Shown piece after piece: positions 52,908-61,015 of a stretch of DNA of 64,000 bases. This DNA is from Castellaniella denitrificans (lineage in GTDB: Bacteria > Pseudomonadota > Gammaproteobacteria > Burkholderiales > Burkholderiaceae_B). Each line of letters opens with the position of its first letter. Within the stretch, counting starts at the first letter, position 1. A model generated the notes under the pieces. It saw only the letters and a list, made by a program, of their open reading frames with translations. It was not told the DNA's origin and made no database searches. The position numbers were made by a program, and so were the translations under genes. The stretch is from NCBI RefSeq assembly GCF_042653765.1, contig NZ_JBHSEZ010000004.1, positions 186,001 through 250,000 of the forward strand, given 5' to 3'.

Positions 52908-53845
52908 TGTATCCCGAGATCGAACCCTATGCGCAAGGCTTCATGGACGCCGGCCACGGCCACCGCGTCTACTGGGAACTGTGCGGCAACCCCCAGGGGC
53001 GGCCGGTGGTGTTCCTGCACGGCGGACCGGGCGCGGGCTGTTCGCCCGCCCATCGCCGCCTGTTCGACCCCGAGCGCTACAACATCCTGCTGTTCGACCA
53101 GCGCGGCTGCGGCCGCTCCACGCCGTCGGCCGACATCGAACGCAACACGACCTGGGACCTGATCGCCGACATCGAGCGTCTGCGCGCCGAGGTCCTGCAC
53201 GCCGAGCGGATGGTGGTGTTCGGCGGCTCCTGGGGCTCGACCCTGGCGCTGGCCTACGCCGAGACCCATCCGGAACGCGTGCACGCCCTGATCGTGCGCG
53301 GCATCTTCCTGCTGCGCCAGGCGGAACTGCGCTGGTTCTACCAGGAAGGCGCGTCCTGGCTGTTTCCCGACCTGTGGGAAGACTACCTGGCCCCGATCCC
53401 CGAGGCCGAGCGCGACGACCTGATGGCCGCCTACCGCCGCCGCCTGACGGGCGACGACCCCCAGGAACAATTGCGGGCGGCGCACGCCTGGACCCAGTGG
53501 GAAAGCCACACCATCAGCCTGCTGCCCAATCCGGCGCACCATCGCGCGCACGCCGCCGACCAGGCGGCGCTGGCCTTCGCCCGCATCGAGAATCACTACT
53601 TCGTGAACCGGGGCTTCATGGAAGAGGGCCAGCTGCTGCGCGACGCGCACAAACTGGCCGACATCCCCGGCGTAATCGTGCAGGGCCGCTACGACGCCTG
53701 CACGCCGGCGAAATCAGCCTGGGACCTGCACCTGGCCTGGCCTCGGGCGGAATTCCACATCGTTCCGGACGCCGGCCACGCTTTCGACGAACCCGGCATC
53801 CTGACGCGGCTGCTGGCCGCCACCGACCGCTACGCCGGCGATTGA
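52907..53845 (+). CDS. pip: Proline iminopeptidase
   Basis: The 312-residue α/β hydrolase removes N-terminal proline. It has HGGPGAG (oxyanion hole, near residue 38), DQRGCGRS, the nucleophile S108 in GGSWGSTLALAYA, and the late DAGHAFDEP with the catalytic His. GGAGG precedes the ATG, which overlaps the trmB stop. It is probably cotranscribed with trmB and thiS. Confidence 0.95.
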   Translation: MYPEIEPYAQGFMDAGHGHRVYWELCGNPQGRPVVFLHGGPGAGCSPAHRRLFDPERYNILLFDQRGCGRSTPSADIERNTTWDLIADIERLRAEVLHAERMVVFGGSWGSTLALAYAETHPERVHALIVRGIFLLRQAELRWFYQEGASWLFPDLWEDYLAPIPEAERDDLMAAYRRRLTGDDPQEQLRAAHAWTQWESHTISLLPNPAHHRAHAADQAALAFARIENHYFVNRGFMEEGQLLRDAHKLADIPGVIVQGRYDACTPAKSAWDLHLAWPRAEFHIVPDAGHAFDEPGILTRLLAATDRYAGD

Positions 53846-53858
53846 GGAGACCGACGCC

Positions 53859-54065
53859 ATGAGCCTGAACATCCTGCTGAACGGCGCCGACACCGCCCTG
53901 GAAGGCGTGCGCACCGTCCACGACCTGGTGGTCCGCCTGGGCTACGAGGGCAAGCGCATCGCGGTGGAACTCAACGGCGACATCGTGCCCCGCAGCCAGC
54001 ATGCCCAGGCCCCGCTGTCCGAAGGCGACCAGGTCGAGATCGTGGTGGCGGTGGGGGGGGGATGA
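53859..54065 (+). CDS. thiS: ThiS sulfur-carrier protein
   Basis: The 68-residue β-grasp protein carries sulfur as a C-terminal thiocarboxylate for the thiazole of thiamine. It contains RIAVELNGDIVPR, then LSEGDQVEIVVAVGGG, ending in the required Gly-Gly. The codons for that end are a run of nine G (54053-54061), prone to slippage. thiG does not follow here; it must be elsewhere. Confidence 0.9.
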   Translation: MSLNILLNGADTALEGVRTVHDLVVRLGYEGKRIAVELNGDIVPRSQHAQAPLSEGDQVEIVVAVGGG

Positions 54066-54068
54066 GGC

Positions 54069-54160
54069 GGGACATGGGACAGTCCCCGCGGACTGTCCCA
54101 TGCCAGACGAATCCGAGCGGCATGCAGGCCGCGAGGTGGAGAGATGCCTCAATCCTAGAT
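54069..54160 (+). repeat. Dispersed ~92-nt hairpin repeat, copy B
   Basis: It contains a perfect 12-bp stem, ATGGGACAGTCC (54074-54085) and GGACTGTCCCAT (54090-54101), with a 4-base loop, followed by a conserved 55-nt tail (54106-54160). It lies between thiS and bfr. It matches copy A (938-1030, minus strand) through hairpin and tail. The hairpin could also act as a bidirectional stop or stabiliser for thiS mRNA, though no T-run follows. Confidence 0.8.
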
Positions 54161-54215
54161 CCTCCCCAGGCATGGCATACTTCAACCACCAGCAACACGC
54201 ACCCAAAGGCGCACC

Positions 54216-54680
54216 ATGCAAGGCCACCCCGAAGTCATCGCCTATCTCACGAAACAGCTGCGCGGCGAACTGGCCGCACGCGACCAGTATTTCCTGCATT
54301 CGCGCCGCTACCAGGACATGGGCCTGACCAAGCTCCACGCCCGCAGCGACCACGAAATGCAGGAAGAAACCCAGCACGCCGACAGCCTGCTGCAGCGCCT
54401 GCTGATGCTCGAAGGCGAGCCCGACATGCGCCCCGATGCCTTCACGGCGGGCACGGACGTGCCCGGCATGCTGCGCGCCGACCTGGAACTGGAATACGAA
54501 GTGCGCGCGTCCCTGCGCGAAGGCATCGCGATCTGCGAAACCCATGGGGACTACGTCACGCGCGACCTGCTGTTGCAACAGCTGCACGACACCGAGTCCG
54601 ACCACGCCTACTGGCTGGAAAAGCAGCTGGGCCTGATCGAGAAGATCGGCCTGAAGAACTATCTGCAGTCGCAGACCTGA
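54216..54680 (+). CDS. bfr: Bacterioferritin-like subunit lacking the haem-ligand methionine
   Basis: The 154-residue four-helix protein stores iron. Ferroxidase ligands E18, E51, H54, E93, E127 and H130 are all present by alignment to E. coli Bfr. At position 52, where Bfr has the haem-binding Met, it has Thr (EETQHAD). It therefore probably binds no haem by itself, like the haem-free partner subunit found in some two-subunit bacterioferritins. Confidence 0.92.
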   Translation: MQGHPEVIAYLTKQLRGELAARDQYFLHSRRYQDMGLTKLHARSDHEMQEETQHADSLLQRLLMLEGEPDMRPDAFTAGTDVPGMLRADLELEYEVRASLREGIAICETHGDYVTRDLLLQQLHDTESDHAYWLEKQLGLIEKIGLKNYLQSQT

Positions 54681-54766
54681 TCCGCCAGCCGCCGCCCCCC
54701 CCCAATCCGGTCCGCCCCGCCTGACCGGCCGGGACAGGGCCGGACACGCCAGTGCGGGGGGACTGG

Positions 54767-56182
54767 TCAGCGGAAGCCGCCCCGGCCGAATCCGCCCAGG
54801 CCCTTCATCCCGCCCATGGCGCGCATCATCTTCGCCATGCCGCCCTTTTTCATCTGCTTCATCATGCCCTGCATCTGCTCGAACTGCTTGAGCAGGCGGT
54901 TGACTTCCTGGACCGGGACACCCGAGCCCGTGGCGATGCGGCGCTTGCGCGAAGCCTTGATGAGTTCGGGCTTGGCGCGTTCCAGCGGCGTCATGGAATT
55001 CAGGATGCCTTCCGTGCGGGCGAGCTGCTTTTCCGCCTGACCGCCCTGCACCTGGGACGCCGCCTGGGCGAACTGCGCCGGCAGCTTTTCCAGCAGCGAG
55101 CCCATGTCGCCCAGCTTCTTCACCTGCTGCAACTGGTCGCGGAAATCGTTCAGGTCGAAGCGGTCGCCGGACTTCATGCGCGCGGCGAGTTTCTGCGCCT
55201 CGGCGATGTCGATGTTCTTCTGGGCCTGTTCGACCAGCGACACGATGTCGCCCATGCCCAGGATGCGCTGGGCCATGCGTTCCGGGTGGAAGGGCTCCAG
55301 CCCGTCGAGCTTTTCCGACACGCCGACGAACTTCAGCGGCTTGCCTGTGACCTGGCGCACCGACAGCGCCGCGCCGCCGCGCGCGTCGCCGTCCAGCTTG
55401 GTCATCACCACGCCCGTCAGCGGCAGCGCGTCGGAGAAGGCGCGCGCCACGTTGACCGCGTCCTGGCCCTGCATGGCGTCCACCACGAACAGCGTCTCGA
55501 TCGGCGAGAGCAGCGCGTGCAAATCGCGGATCTCGTCCATCATCGCCTGGTCGATGCCCAGGCGGCCCGCCGTGTCGACGATCAGCACGTCGTAGTGATG
55601 GCGCCTGGCGTGGTCCAGGGCTTCGCGGGCGATGTCCCGCGGCTTCTGCGTGGACTCGGTCGGCAGGAAATCGACCCCCACCTGGGCGGCCACGGTCTTC
55701 AACTGGTCGATGGCGGCCGGACGGTAGACGTCGGCGCTGACCACCAGGACCTTCTTGCGGCCGGTCTTGCGGCCGTACTGGACATGATTGCCCTCGGACA
55801 GCCACTTCGCCAGCTTGCCGACGGTGGTGGTCTTGCCCGCGCCCTGCAGGCCGGCCATCAGGATCACGGCCGGCGGCTGGGCCGCCAGCGACAGTTCGCC
55901 CGCCGCGGCGCCCAGGTCGCCCCCCATCAGGGCGGTCAGTTCCTTGTGCACCACCCCGACCAGCGCCTGGCCCGGATTCAGGCTGCCGACGACCTCCTGC
56001 CCCAGGGCGGATTCCTTGACCCGCGCCACGAAATCACGCACCACCGGAAGCGCCACGTCGGCCTCCAGCAGCGCCATGCGGACCTCGCGCAGCATCTCCT
56101 GGGTGTTGGCCTCGGTCAGGCGGGCCTCGCCGCGCATGGTCTTGACGACGCGCGACAGGCGGGATGTCAGGTTATCGAGCAT
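54767..56182 (-). CDS. ffh: Signal recognition particle protein
   Basis: Ffh binds signal sequences of nascent membrane proteins with 4.5S RNA and delivers them to FtsY. The 471-residue protein has the N domain, GTPase motifs GLQGAGKTTTVGKLA (near 107), DTAGR and TKLDGDARGG, and the C-terminal M domain with SGVPVQEVNRLLKQF and methionine-rich helices (MQGMMKQMKKGGMAKMMR). The ATG at 56180-56182 is the domain start. Divergent from the CcsA-like gene. Confidence 0.97.
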   Translation of the reverse strand: MLDNLTSRLSRVVKTMRGEARLTEANTQEMLREVRMALLEADVALPVVRDFVARVKESALGQEVVGSLNPGQALVGVVHKELTALMGGDLGAAAGELSLAAQPPAVILMAGLQGAGKTTTVGKLAKWLSEGNHVQYGRKTGRKKVLVVSADVYRPAAIDQLKTVAAQVGVDFLPTESTQKPRDIAREALDHARRHHYDVLIVDTAGRLGIDQAMMDEIRDLHALLSPIETLFVVDAMQGQDAVNVARAFSDALPLTGVVMTKLDGDARGGAALSVRQVTGKPLKFVGVSEKLDGLEPFHPERMAQRILGMGDIVSLVEQAQKNIDIAEAQKLAARMKSGDRFDLNDFRDQLQQVKKLGDMGSLLEKLPAQFAQAASQVQGGQAEKQLARTEGILNSMTPLERAKPELIKASRKRRIATGSGVPVQEVNRLLKQFEQMQGMMKQMKKGGMAKMMRAMGGMKGLGGFGRGGFR

Positions 56183-56276
56183 GATGCCGTATCCGTAAAA
56201 CTGGTTGATCCGTCGGCCAGCGCATAAAATGGATGCTTTTGGGGCGCGGCCCTGCGCGCCGGACACCGATAGGACT

Positions 56277-57128
56277 ATGTCAGTCAGCATTGTATTTCAC
56301 TTGCTCGCCGCACTGGCCTACGCCATACTGGGCGTCGCCCTGTGGCGCCCCATCGCGCGGGCGAGCGACGTCCGTCCCACCGGTACCATCGGCCGCAGCT
56401 GCCTGCTGGGCGCCATCGCCCTGCACGGCGTCGGCCTCGCGACCGCCGTGCTCGCGTCCGACGGCCTGTACCTCAGCTGGGCGCTGGCCCTGTCCACCGC
56501 CATGTGGCTGGGCATGATCGTCTTCTGGATCGAGAATTTCCTGCTGCGCCTGGACAGCCTGCTGCTCCTGCTGCTGCCCATCGCGGCATTGGTCAGCCTG
56601 CTGGCCGCCGCGTTCCCGCAAGGCTACCTGGTGCCCCACGCCAGCAACGACTGGCTGCGCGTGCACCTGCTGATCGCCATGACGGCCTACGGCCTGATCA
56701 CCGTGGCCGCGCTGCACGCCATGCTGATGACCGTGCTGGACCGCCACCTGCACCGCCCCATCGAATCCGCCGGCGAACAGGGATCCATCGGCCGCGCCAT
56801 GAGCGCCATGCCGCCGCTGCTGACCCTGGAACAGCTGCTGTTTCGCCTGATCTGGATCGGCTTCGGCGTGCTGACGCTGACCGTCCTGACCGGCATCGTC
56901 GTGTCCCTGCGCCTGGGCGGCCACGCCCTGCCCATGGACCACAAGACCGTCTTCACCCTGCTGTCCTGGGCCACCTTCGGCGTGCTGCTGGCGGGGCGCC
57001 ACATCCAGGGCTGGCGCGGCCGCGTCGCCCTGCGCTGGACGCTCGCCGGCTTCGCCTTCCTGCTGCTGTCCTACACGGGCAGCCGGTTCGTCCTGGAAGT
57101 CATCCTGCAACGAGGCACTCTTGGGTAA
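56277..57128 (+). CDS. CcsA/HemX-like inner-membrane protein (YpjD-type)
   Basis: The 283-residue protein has eight hydrophobic helices and the cytochrome-c-assembly pattern: LRVHLLIAMTAYGLITVAALHA with a conserved His and, later, DHKTVFTLLSWATFGVLLAGRHI with two His. Homologues regularly sit next to ffh in proteobacteria. It may take part in cytochrome c maturation or haem handling. A TAAAAT at 56225-56230 may be its -10. AGGACT precedes the ATG. Confidence 0.85.
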   Translation: MSVSIVFHLLAALAYAILGVALWRPIARASDVRPTGTIGRSCLLGAIALHGVGLATAVLASDGLYLSWALALSTAMWLGMIVFWIENFLLRLDSLLLLLLPIAALVSLLAAAFPQGYLVPHASNDWLRVHLLIAMTAYGLITVAALHAMLMTVLDRHLHRPIESAGEQGSIGRAMSAMPPLLTLEQLLFRLIWIGFGVLTLTVLTGIVVSLRLGGHALPMDHKTVFTLLSWATFGVLLAGRHIQGWRGRVALRWTLAGFAFLLLSYTGSRFVLEVILQRGTLG

Positions 57129-57369
57129 ATTCCTGCTCTGGGCGGTCATCATCCTGGCCGTCCTGTTCGTCTCCCGCGTCCTGAGCCACCAGAAGGCCAA
57201 TGCCCGCCAGGCCGCCGCCCGCCGCCAGGCCGACGACGCGCGCGCCGCGTCCGAAACCATGGTCCGCTGCGCCCACTGCCGCATCTACCTGCCCCGGTCC
57301 GAGGCCTACCAGAGCCAGGGCAAGACCTGGTGCTGCGCGGAACACGCCCGGCTGGGCCTGGGGAAATAA
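57121..57369 (+). CDS. PP0621-like small membrane protein
   Basis: The 82-residue protein has one N-terminal helix (KFLLWAVIILAVLFVSRVL), a basic linker and a zinc-finger-like Cys/His set: CAHC, then CC and H near the end (CCAEHARLGLG). It fits the PP0621 family found between ccsA-like genes and ampD or sensor kinases. The TTG start overlaps the previous gene by 8 nt and has GAGG five bases upstream. Function unknown. Confidence 0.82.
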   Translation: MGKFLLWAVIILAVLFVSRVLSHQKANARQAAARRQADDARAASETMVRCAHCRIYLPRSEAYQSQGKTWCCAEHARLGLGK

Positions 57370-57957
57370 GTGGCGGCGGGGGCGTCCTCCAAGCCCGCGC
57401 CGGGACTGCCCCTGTCCATCGGGCCGGATGGCTGGCTGGTTGACGAGCCCGGCATCCTGCGCCGCCCCTCCCCCAATCACGACCAGCGCCCCGACGGCGA
57501 GGATCCCTACCTGCTGGTGATCCACAACATCAGCCTGCCGCCCGGCGTGTTCACGGGCGACGCCATCATCGATTTCTTCCAGAACCGCCTGGACATCTCA
57601 TCCCACCCCTGGTTCGAAAACATCCGCGACATGCGGGTCTCCGCCCATTTCCTCATCCGCCGCGACGGGACGATCGTGCAATTCGTGCCCACGGTTTTGC
57701 GGGCGTGGCATGCCGGCGTCTCGTCCTTTGAAGGCCGGGAGCGCTGCAACGATTTTTCCATCGGCATCGAACTGGAAGGCACGGATACGCTGGCCTATAC
57801 GGATGCGCAGTACGAACGGCTGGCCGCACTGGCGGCGGCGATCCGGATCCGGCATCCGATCCGTGCGGTGCGGGGGCACGAGCATATCGCGCCGGGACGG
57901 AAGACGGATCCGGGGAGGGCTTTTGATTGGGAGAGATTTAACATTTATCCCCTATAA
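57370..57957 (+). CDS. ampD: 1,6-anhydro-N-acetylmuramyl-L-alanine amidase AmpD
   Basis: AmpD cleaves recycled anhydro-muropeptides in the cytoplasm and so lowers β-lactamase induction. The 195-residue protein has zinc-ligand regions LVIHNISLPPG, AWHAGVSSFEGRERCNDFSIGIELEG and GHEHIAPGRKTDPG. It starts with GTG directly after the previous stop. The last ten or so codons abruptly become AT-rich (after about 57925), suggesting that the adjacent insertion replaced the original end of the gene. Confidence 0.95.
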   Translation: MAAGASSKPAPGLPLSIGPDGWLVDEPGILRRPSPNHDQRPDGEDPYLLVIHNISLPPGVFTGDAIIDFFQNRLDISSHPWFENIRDMRVSAHFLIRRDGTIVQFVPTVLRAWHAGVSSFEGRERCNDFSIGIELEGTDTLAYTDAQYERLAALAAAIRIRHPIRAVRGHEHIAPGRKTDPGRAFDWERFNIYPL

Positions 57958-58063
57958 ACCACCAAAAACAAAAATTAATCACAACCTTCCTCAAGCCAAG
58001 AATCAATAACTTAAGAACCAATCACACCAGTTTCTACAACAAAATTCTGAAGATAGATATCAT

Positions 58064-59830
58064 ATGTTAGAGTTGACTTCTCAGCCCACATCAATTCAGT
58101 CCATATACACCATGTACCGCGAAGATAAGTTATTCGTAAATCGCCGGTATCAACGCAAATTGGTTTGGACACTAGAAGAAAAACAACGGCTCATAGAGTC
58201 GATCATGAAACGATACCCAATCCCAGCAATTTTGATTGCTGAGAGAAAGTCCGGGGATGGCTACGAAATCATAGATGGACTCCAAAGATTGCATGCCATC
58301 GTTTCGTTTATTGAAACAGGATTCTCTACCCTAGATGGAGAATATTTTGATATAAAACATTTTCCAACTGCACAGGCTAGTGCTGATGCCGGTCTCTTCT
58401 ATATCGGCCATATCCAAGATTGGATAAAACAAAAGGATGTCAGCGCAGTTCTTGATTACTCACTTGCATTCTCAGTCATGAGAAACGCTACAGATGAGGA
58501 AATTAATGACGTATTTGGTCGAATTAATACATATGGACACCGTCTAAGTGATCAAGAGCGTCGACAAGCAGGAGTAGAAAACGAATTCTCACAGATGATT
58601 CGATTAATCGCCTGTGATGTACGCGGGGATGCATCTGCAGATATACTTCCTCTCAAATCAATGCCAGCCATTAGCATTGACCTTCCCATGGCAAAACATG
58701 GCTACGAAGTTAAAGCTGATGAAGTAGTCTGGGTGGAGCAAGGAGTTCTTCGCTCGACAGACTTACGAGACAGTATGGACGAACAGTGTATTGCCGATAT
58801 AGCATCATGCATTGTCGGCGGACAATTGATTGAGCGATCAAAAGACGCCCTTGATGCAATATATGATTCCACAACATCTGAAAGCGAAAGGGTAAATAAC
58901 GCTTTAGAAGTATACGGTGTTAGCAAATTCTCACAGGAATTCAAATTCTGTCTTGATCAAATTCTCATCGCCTGCAACACAAACAGCCCGGATAAGCTTA
59001 GAAACATTATTTTCAAAAAAAGAACAACCAATGCGTTTCCAGCAGTATTCGCGGTTATTCTTATTGCCTTTCACGAGCTAATTATAAAAGAAGGAATGGT
59101 TATATCAGATAGCTTAGCAGTAAAAAAGGGGATTACCGGACTATCTAACCGCATTGACACAAGCCGCGGAGCAACATCTCCGACTGAGCGCCGTAGAAAC
59201 ATAGATACCATTAAGGGGCTTATATCTTGCGGTTTCATTAAATCAAAAGAACCACACAAAATATATGGAAATCACGCAATTGTAGATATTGAAACAGCAA
59301 TCCGCCGTTCGGAAGCAGAACTTCCTGACTATGAGCTAAAGCAAGGCCTATTAACACTAAATCAAATCAGAAAAATAGATACAAAACTTATAGAAAAAGT
59401 TCTCAAGACACTATGTGCAATAGCAAATAATGGCCCTCATCGCACAGGAAAAATCATCATTGGAGTAACCGATAAGGATACTGACACCACAAAAATAAAA
59501 CAATTAGATAAAATTGAACCGAAAAAAATTGGGAAACGTTACGTTGTCGGTATAGCTAGAGAGGCTAAAGCTCTCGGTATTTCTGTTGAGGAATACTACG
59601 CAAAATGGAAGGACGCAATCAAGTCATCTCCGCTATCTCAAAATCTTCGCGACTCTATTCTTTCACATATCGATTACAATTCTTTTTATGGTTTAGGAGT
59701 AATAATAATTACCATACCACCCCAGAAAGATCTTTCATACTATGGGGATAACGTATACTGGCGTAATGGAGATTCAACAGAAATAGCTAAGGCCGCCAAG
59801 CAGATTGCCGGACTAGCACAAAGATTTTAA
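58064..59830 (+). CDS. DUF262 + Schlafen AlbA_2-like fusion protein (candidate defence gene)
   Basis: The 588-residue protein has an N-terminal DUF262 (ParB/GmrS-like nuclease) domain with RRYQRKLVW (27-35) and the DGQQR-equivalent IIDGLQRLHAI (D71-R75). A middle helical region follows. The C-terminal part (about 422-588) looks like a divergent AlbA_2 domain: DYELKQGLL, CAIANNG (about 451), KIIIGVTDK and a final YWRNGDST. DUF262 proteins include GmrSD and SspE anti-phage nucleases. Base composition (AT-rich) is unlike everything else here, indicating recent transfer. The promoter should lie in 57958-58063. Function inferred. Confidence 0.82.
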   Translation: MLELTSQPTSIQSIYTMYREDKLFVNRRYQRKLVWTLEEKQRLIESIMKRYPIPAILIAERKSGDGYEIIDGLQRLHAIVSFIETGFSTLDGEYFDIKHFPTAQASADAGLFYIGHIQDWIKQKDVSAVLDYSLAFSVMRNATDEEINDVFGRINTYGHRLSDQERRQAGVENEFSQMIRLIACDVRGDASADILPLKSMPAISIDLPMAKHGYEVKADEVVWVEQGVLRSTDLRDSMDEQCIADIASCIVGGQLIERSKDALDAIYDSTTSESERVNNALEVYGVSKFSQEFKFCLDQILIACNTNSPDKLRNIIFKKRTTNAFPAVFAVILIAFHELIIKEGMVISDSLAVKKGITGLSNRIDTSRGATSPTERRRNIDTIKGLISCGFIKSKEPHKIYGNHAIVDIETAIRRSEAELPDYELKQGLLTLNQIRKIDTKLIEKVLKTLCAIANNGPHRTGKIIIGVTDKDTDTTKIKQLDKIEPKKIGKRYVVGIAREAKALGISVEEYYAKWKDAIKSSPLSQNLRDSILSHIDYNSFYGLGVIIITIPPQKDLSYYGDNVYWRNGDSTEIAKAAKQIAGLAQRF

Positions 59831-59879
59831 TTTTGATTCTTTAATGTTCTAGGGCGAAAACCCGGCACTAGCATAGAAA

Positions 59880-59898
59880 TATCTTTCCATTAAAGATA
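59880..59898 (+). other. Stem-loop downstream of the DUF262 gene
   Basis: TATCTTT (59880-59886) and AAAGATA (59892-59898) form a perfect 7-bp stem with a 5-base loop, at the right edge of the AT-rich insert and just before the next ATG (59903). No T-run follows. It could end the insert's transcript or hinder ribosome access to the next gene; both are guesses. Confidence 0.35.
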
Positions 59899-59902
59899 AC
59901 CG

Positions 59903-60736
59903 ATGGATCCTCTACTCCCCCAAAAATCCCACCTCTTCCACACCCTCCACCACGCCCCCCGCGCCTTCATCATCCCCAACCCCTGGGATATCGGCACGGC
60001 GAAGCTACTGGCGGGCATGGGTTTCCAGGCGCTGGCGACCACCAGCGCGGGCTACGCCTATACCCGGGGCTTGTCCGACTACCAGGTCACCCGGGACCAG
60101 ATGCTGGCGCACGTCAAGGAACTTACGGCGGCCACCGACCTGCCCATCAGCGCGGACATGGAAAGCGGCTACGCGGACACGCTGGAAGAGGTCGCGGAAA
60201 CCTACCGCCTGACGGCACAGGCGGGCGCCGTGGGGGCCTCCATCGAGGACGCCACGGGTCGGCCGGATGATCCGATCTACGAACTGGCCAAGGCGGTGGA
60301 TCGTGTGACGGCGGCGGTCGAGACGGTGCGGGCGCTGCCCTACCCGTTCATGCTGACGGCGCGGGCGGAAAACCACTTGCACGGCCGCACGGACTTGAAG
60401 GACACGATCCGCCGCCTGCAGGCCTACCAGGAGGCCGGCGCCGACGTGCTCTACGCGCCGGGGCTGCGCACGCGCGAGGACATCCTCGCCGTGGTGCGTT
60501 CGGTGGACCGGCCGGTGAACGTGCTGATGGGATCGCCCGGAATGCATTTCACGCTGGACGAGCTATCGGACATGGGAGTGAAGCGCATCAGCGTGGGCAG
60601 CGCGCTCAGCCGCGCGGCGTTCGGCGCATTCCTGCACGCCGGCCGCGAAATGGCGGAGCACGGCACGTTCACGTTCAGTGAAGAGGCGGTCAGTTATGCG
60701 GACATGGCCCGGCTTTTCGGCCCCGGCAGTCCATAG
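59903..60736 (+). CDS. Isocitrate lyase/PEP mutase family protein
   Basis: The 277-residue TIM barrel has the family pattern: NPWDIGTAKLLAGMGFQALATTSAG at the start, LPISADMESGYAD (metal site) near 85, GASIEDATG and LTARAENHLHGR. Relatives include oxaloacetate decarboxylase, carboxyphosphonoenolpyruvate mutase and 2-methylisocitrate lyase. The cysteine motif of true isocitrate lyases (KKCGH) is absent. The exact substrate cannot be read. High GC resumes from about the start codon. Confidence 0.9.
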   Translation: MDPLLPQKSHLFHTLHHAPRAFIIPNPWDIGTAKLLAGMGFQALATTSAGYAYTRGLSDYQVTRDQMLAHVKELTAATDLPISADMESGYADTLEEVAETYRLTAQAGAVGASIEDATGRPDDPIYELAKAVDRVTAAVETVRALPYPFMLTARAENHLHGRTDLKDTIRRLQAYQEAGADVLYAPGLRTREDILAVVRSVDRPVNVLMGSPGMHFTLDELSDMGVKRISVGSALSRAAFGAFLHAGREMAEHGTFTFSEEAVSYADMARLFGPGSP

Positions 60737-60826
60737 CGCGGGGAGCGTAGGATAGGCACCACAGCAAGATGGCCGCTTTCAGGCCCAGGCAGTAAAATGG
60801 AACATTCCTTCTGAATCAGGCATTTC

Positions 60827-61015
60827 ATGTCCAGTCAGCGCATGCATCAACCTCCAAGCCAGGAAGCCATCCTGCGTGCCGTGGCCAGTTCCACGGCCAT
60901 CGAAACGGGCCAACGCATCGCTGATATCGAAGCAAAATTGCGCAGCGGGGATAGTCATCTTCCCCAGGTTTCCCTGGCGGCGCTCAGCCGCCCTGCCCAG
61001 CCAGCGCAACGCTGA
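60827..61015 (+). CDS. Small protein with Fic-inhibitor-like motif (candidate antitoxin)
   Basis: The 62-residue protein contains ILRAVASSTAIETGQRIADIEAKL. The part S22-x3-E26 followed by T27 resembles the Fic-inhibition motif [S/T]xxxE[G/N], whose glutamate blocks ATP placement in Fic enzymes. It runs convergent to the fic gene and overlaps its 3' end by 32 nt. A TAAAAT (60793-60798) lies upstream. Antitoxins of Fic normally sit upstream on the same strand, so this layout would be unusual. Inference from motif and position only. Confidence 0.55.
   Translation: MSSQRMHQPPSQEAILRAVASSTAIETGQRIADIEAKLRSGDSHLPQVSLAALSRPAQPAQR

Noticed and set aside
53616..55805. Long minus-strand frame (729 codons) across pip, thiS, bfr and ffh
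   Set aside because: It is antisense to well-supported genes on the plus strand and out of frame with ffh. It has Arg/Pro/Gly-rich composition and no recognisable domain.
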